Below are positions 47,817 through 48,113 of a stretch of 48,113 bases of DNA, piece by piece. The stretch comes from Streptomyces sp. AV19 (GTDB lineage: Bacteria; Actinomycetota; Actinomycetes; Streptomycetales; Streptomycetaceae), in NCBI RefSeq assembly GCF_015999245.1, contig NZ_JAEAMR010000010.1, positions 840,187 to 888,299 on the forward strand, given 5' to 3'. Both the position numbers and the translations under genes were made by a program. Below the pieces are notes generated by a model. The model worked only from the letters and a program-made list of their open reading frames with translations. It made no database searches and was not told the DNA's origin. Numbering within the stretch: position 1 is the stretch's first letter; each line of letters starts with the position of its first letter.

Positions 47817-47845
47817 TTGACACGGAGGCAGCGGATCCGTAATGT
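47817..47845 (+). promoter_or_regulatory. rrn promoter, upstream-most
   Basis: TTGACA (47817-47822), an exactly 17-base spacer and TAATGT (47840-47845) make a near-consensus HrdB promoter, the strongest match in the window. Transcription would begin near 47852. Confidence 0.8.
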
Positions 47846-47975
47846 ACTCCGAGCTGCCACGGAGCCGGATCGGTTTTTCGAGGCAGCGCTTCACGCCAGC
47901 TCGGCGGGATTCACTACTGCACGGCCCTTGAACGGGATGGATTTCGGCATGCCGGAATTCGGTTCCGGACTCCGA

Positions 47976-48005
47976 TTGGGAGTCGCGGGGGAAATCCGCT
48001 AAAGT
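47976..48005 (+). promoter_or_regulatory. rrn promoter, middle
   Basis: TTGGGA (47976-47981), an 18-base spacer and TAAAGT (48000-48005). Transcription would begin near 48012. Confidence 0.65.
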
Positions 48006-48092
48006 AGTGATCACGCCGGAAGGCGCGAAACCCCCTCCAACGGGGATCGGATTCAGGGTCCGGGCCGGAAACGGAACGGAAAACGGATCTGA

Positions 48093-48098
48093 TAAAGT
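48093..48098 (+). promoter_or_regulatory. rrn promoter -10, downstream-most
   Basis: TAAAGT within GATAAAGTCGG repeats the -10 of the middle promoter, but no good -35 lies 17-18 bases upstream. It resembles the last promoter of Streptomyces rrn operons, and its transcribed part is cut off by the window edge. Confidence 0.5.
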
Positions 48099-48113
48099 CG
48101 GAATCGCCGGAAA

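Larger units (their letters stand above)
47800..48113. promoter_or_regulatory. rRNA operon promoter region
   Basis: There is no gene here. The end of the window has the tandem-promoter appearance of Streptomyces rrn operons: a consensus promoter at 47817-47845, a second at 47976-48005, and the GATAAAGTCGGAATCGCCGG block at 48091-48110 that precedes 16S genes in this genus. AT content rises and the hairpin repeats are absent. A 16S rRNA gene is expected just downstream, outside the window. Confidence 0.75.

Overview
This is a Streptomyces-type actinobacterial chromosome segment. The evidence is very high GC with G/C-rich third codon positions, many GTG starts, stop/start overlaps of the GTGA/ATGA type, rbpA with a sigma-R promoter, SPW-repeat and FxsA membrane proteins, a conservon, a SpoIIE-type phosphatase/kinase fusion, and an rRNA-operon promoter region at the right edge. 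No tRNA, rRNA gene, CRISPR array, insertion sequence or transposase gene was seen, so it reads as ordinary chromosome rather than a mobile island.

Layout. 1-6.6 kb: a YtcJ-like amidohydrolase, then lnt-ppm1 (lipoprotein N-acylation and polyprenol-phosphate-mannose synthesis), fxsA with an in-frame 12-bp repeat, and rbpA on the opposite strand with an exact GGAAT-N18-GTT sigma-R promoter. 6.8-11.6 kb: a divergent YczE-like membrane protein/MocR regulator pair, a membrane-anchored FtsK-like protein with a degenerate P-loop plus a 64-residue membrane partner, and an ankyrin-repeat protein. 11.6-18.4 kb: a secreted GH129/GH101-like glycosidase, then on the minus strand a FtsW/RodA-like protein, a secreted carboxylesterase and an ATP-dependent DNA ligase. 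18.6-21.4 kb: small proteins, an SPW protein and a GT4 glycosyltransferase. 21.8-26.5 kb: a complete 5-oxoprolinase locus (gntR-pxpA-pxpB-pxpC) divergent from a DUF969/DUF979 permease pair.

26.5-34.2 kb holds the most interesting locus. Three co-directional genes encode a helical possible kleisin-like protein, a winged-helix possible KITE-like protein and a ~1538-residue SMC/MukB/JetC-like ATPase, with no JetD nuclease beside them. As given, the ATPase gene is broken by a 181-bp fold-back duplication that looks like an assembly or template-switch error. 35.3-38.4 kb: a conservon-like cvnA-cvnB-cvnC operon without the usual GTPase gene. 38.7-42 kb: an ECF sigma factor fused to a zinc-binding anti-sigma-like segment, a membrane helix and a C-terminal beta domain, and a TetR regulator. 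42.4-47.8 kb: an NDH-2-like dehydrogenase, a PAS-SpoIIE-HATPase protein, an MFS transporter and a divergent MarR regulator. 47.8 kb to the end: tandem promoters typical of a Streptomyces rrn operon, so a 16S gene is expected just outside.

Many intergenic gaps carry one modular palindromic repeat family (core CGTCCGGCG[T/C]TTGAGGAC, outer arms of 37-47 bp). Two genes, the glycosidase and the SMC-like ATPase, take their last codons and TGA stop from this core.
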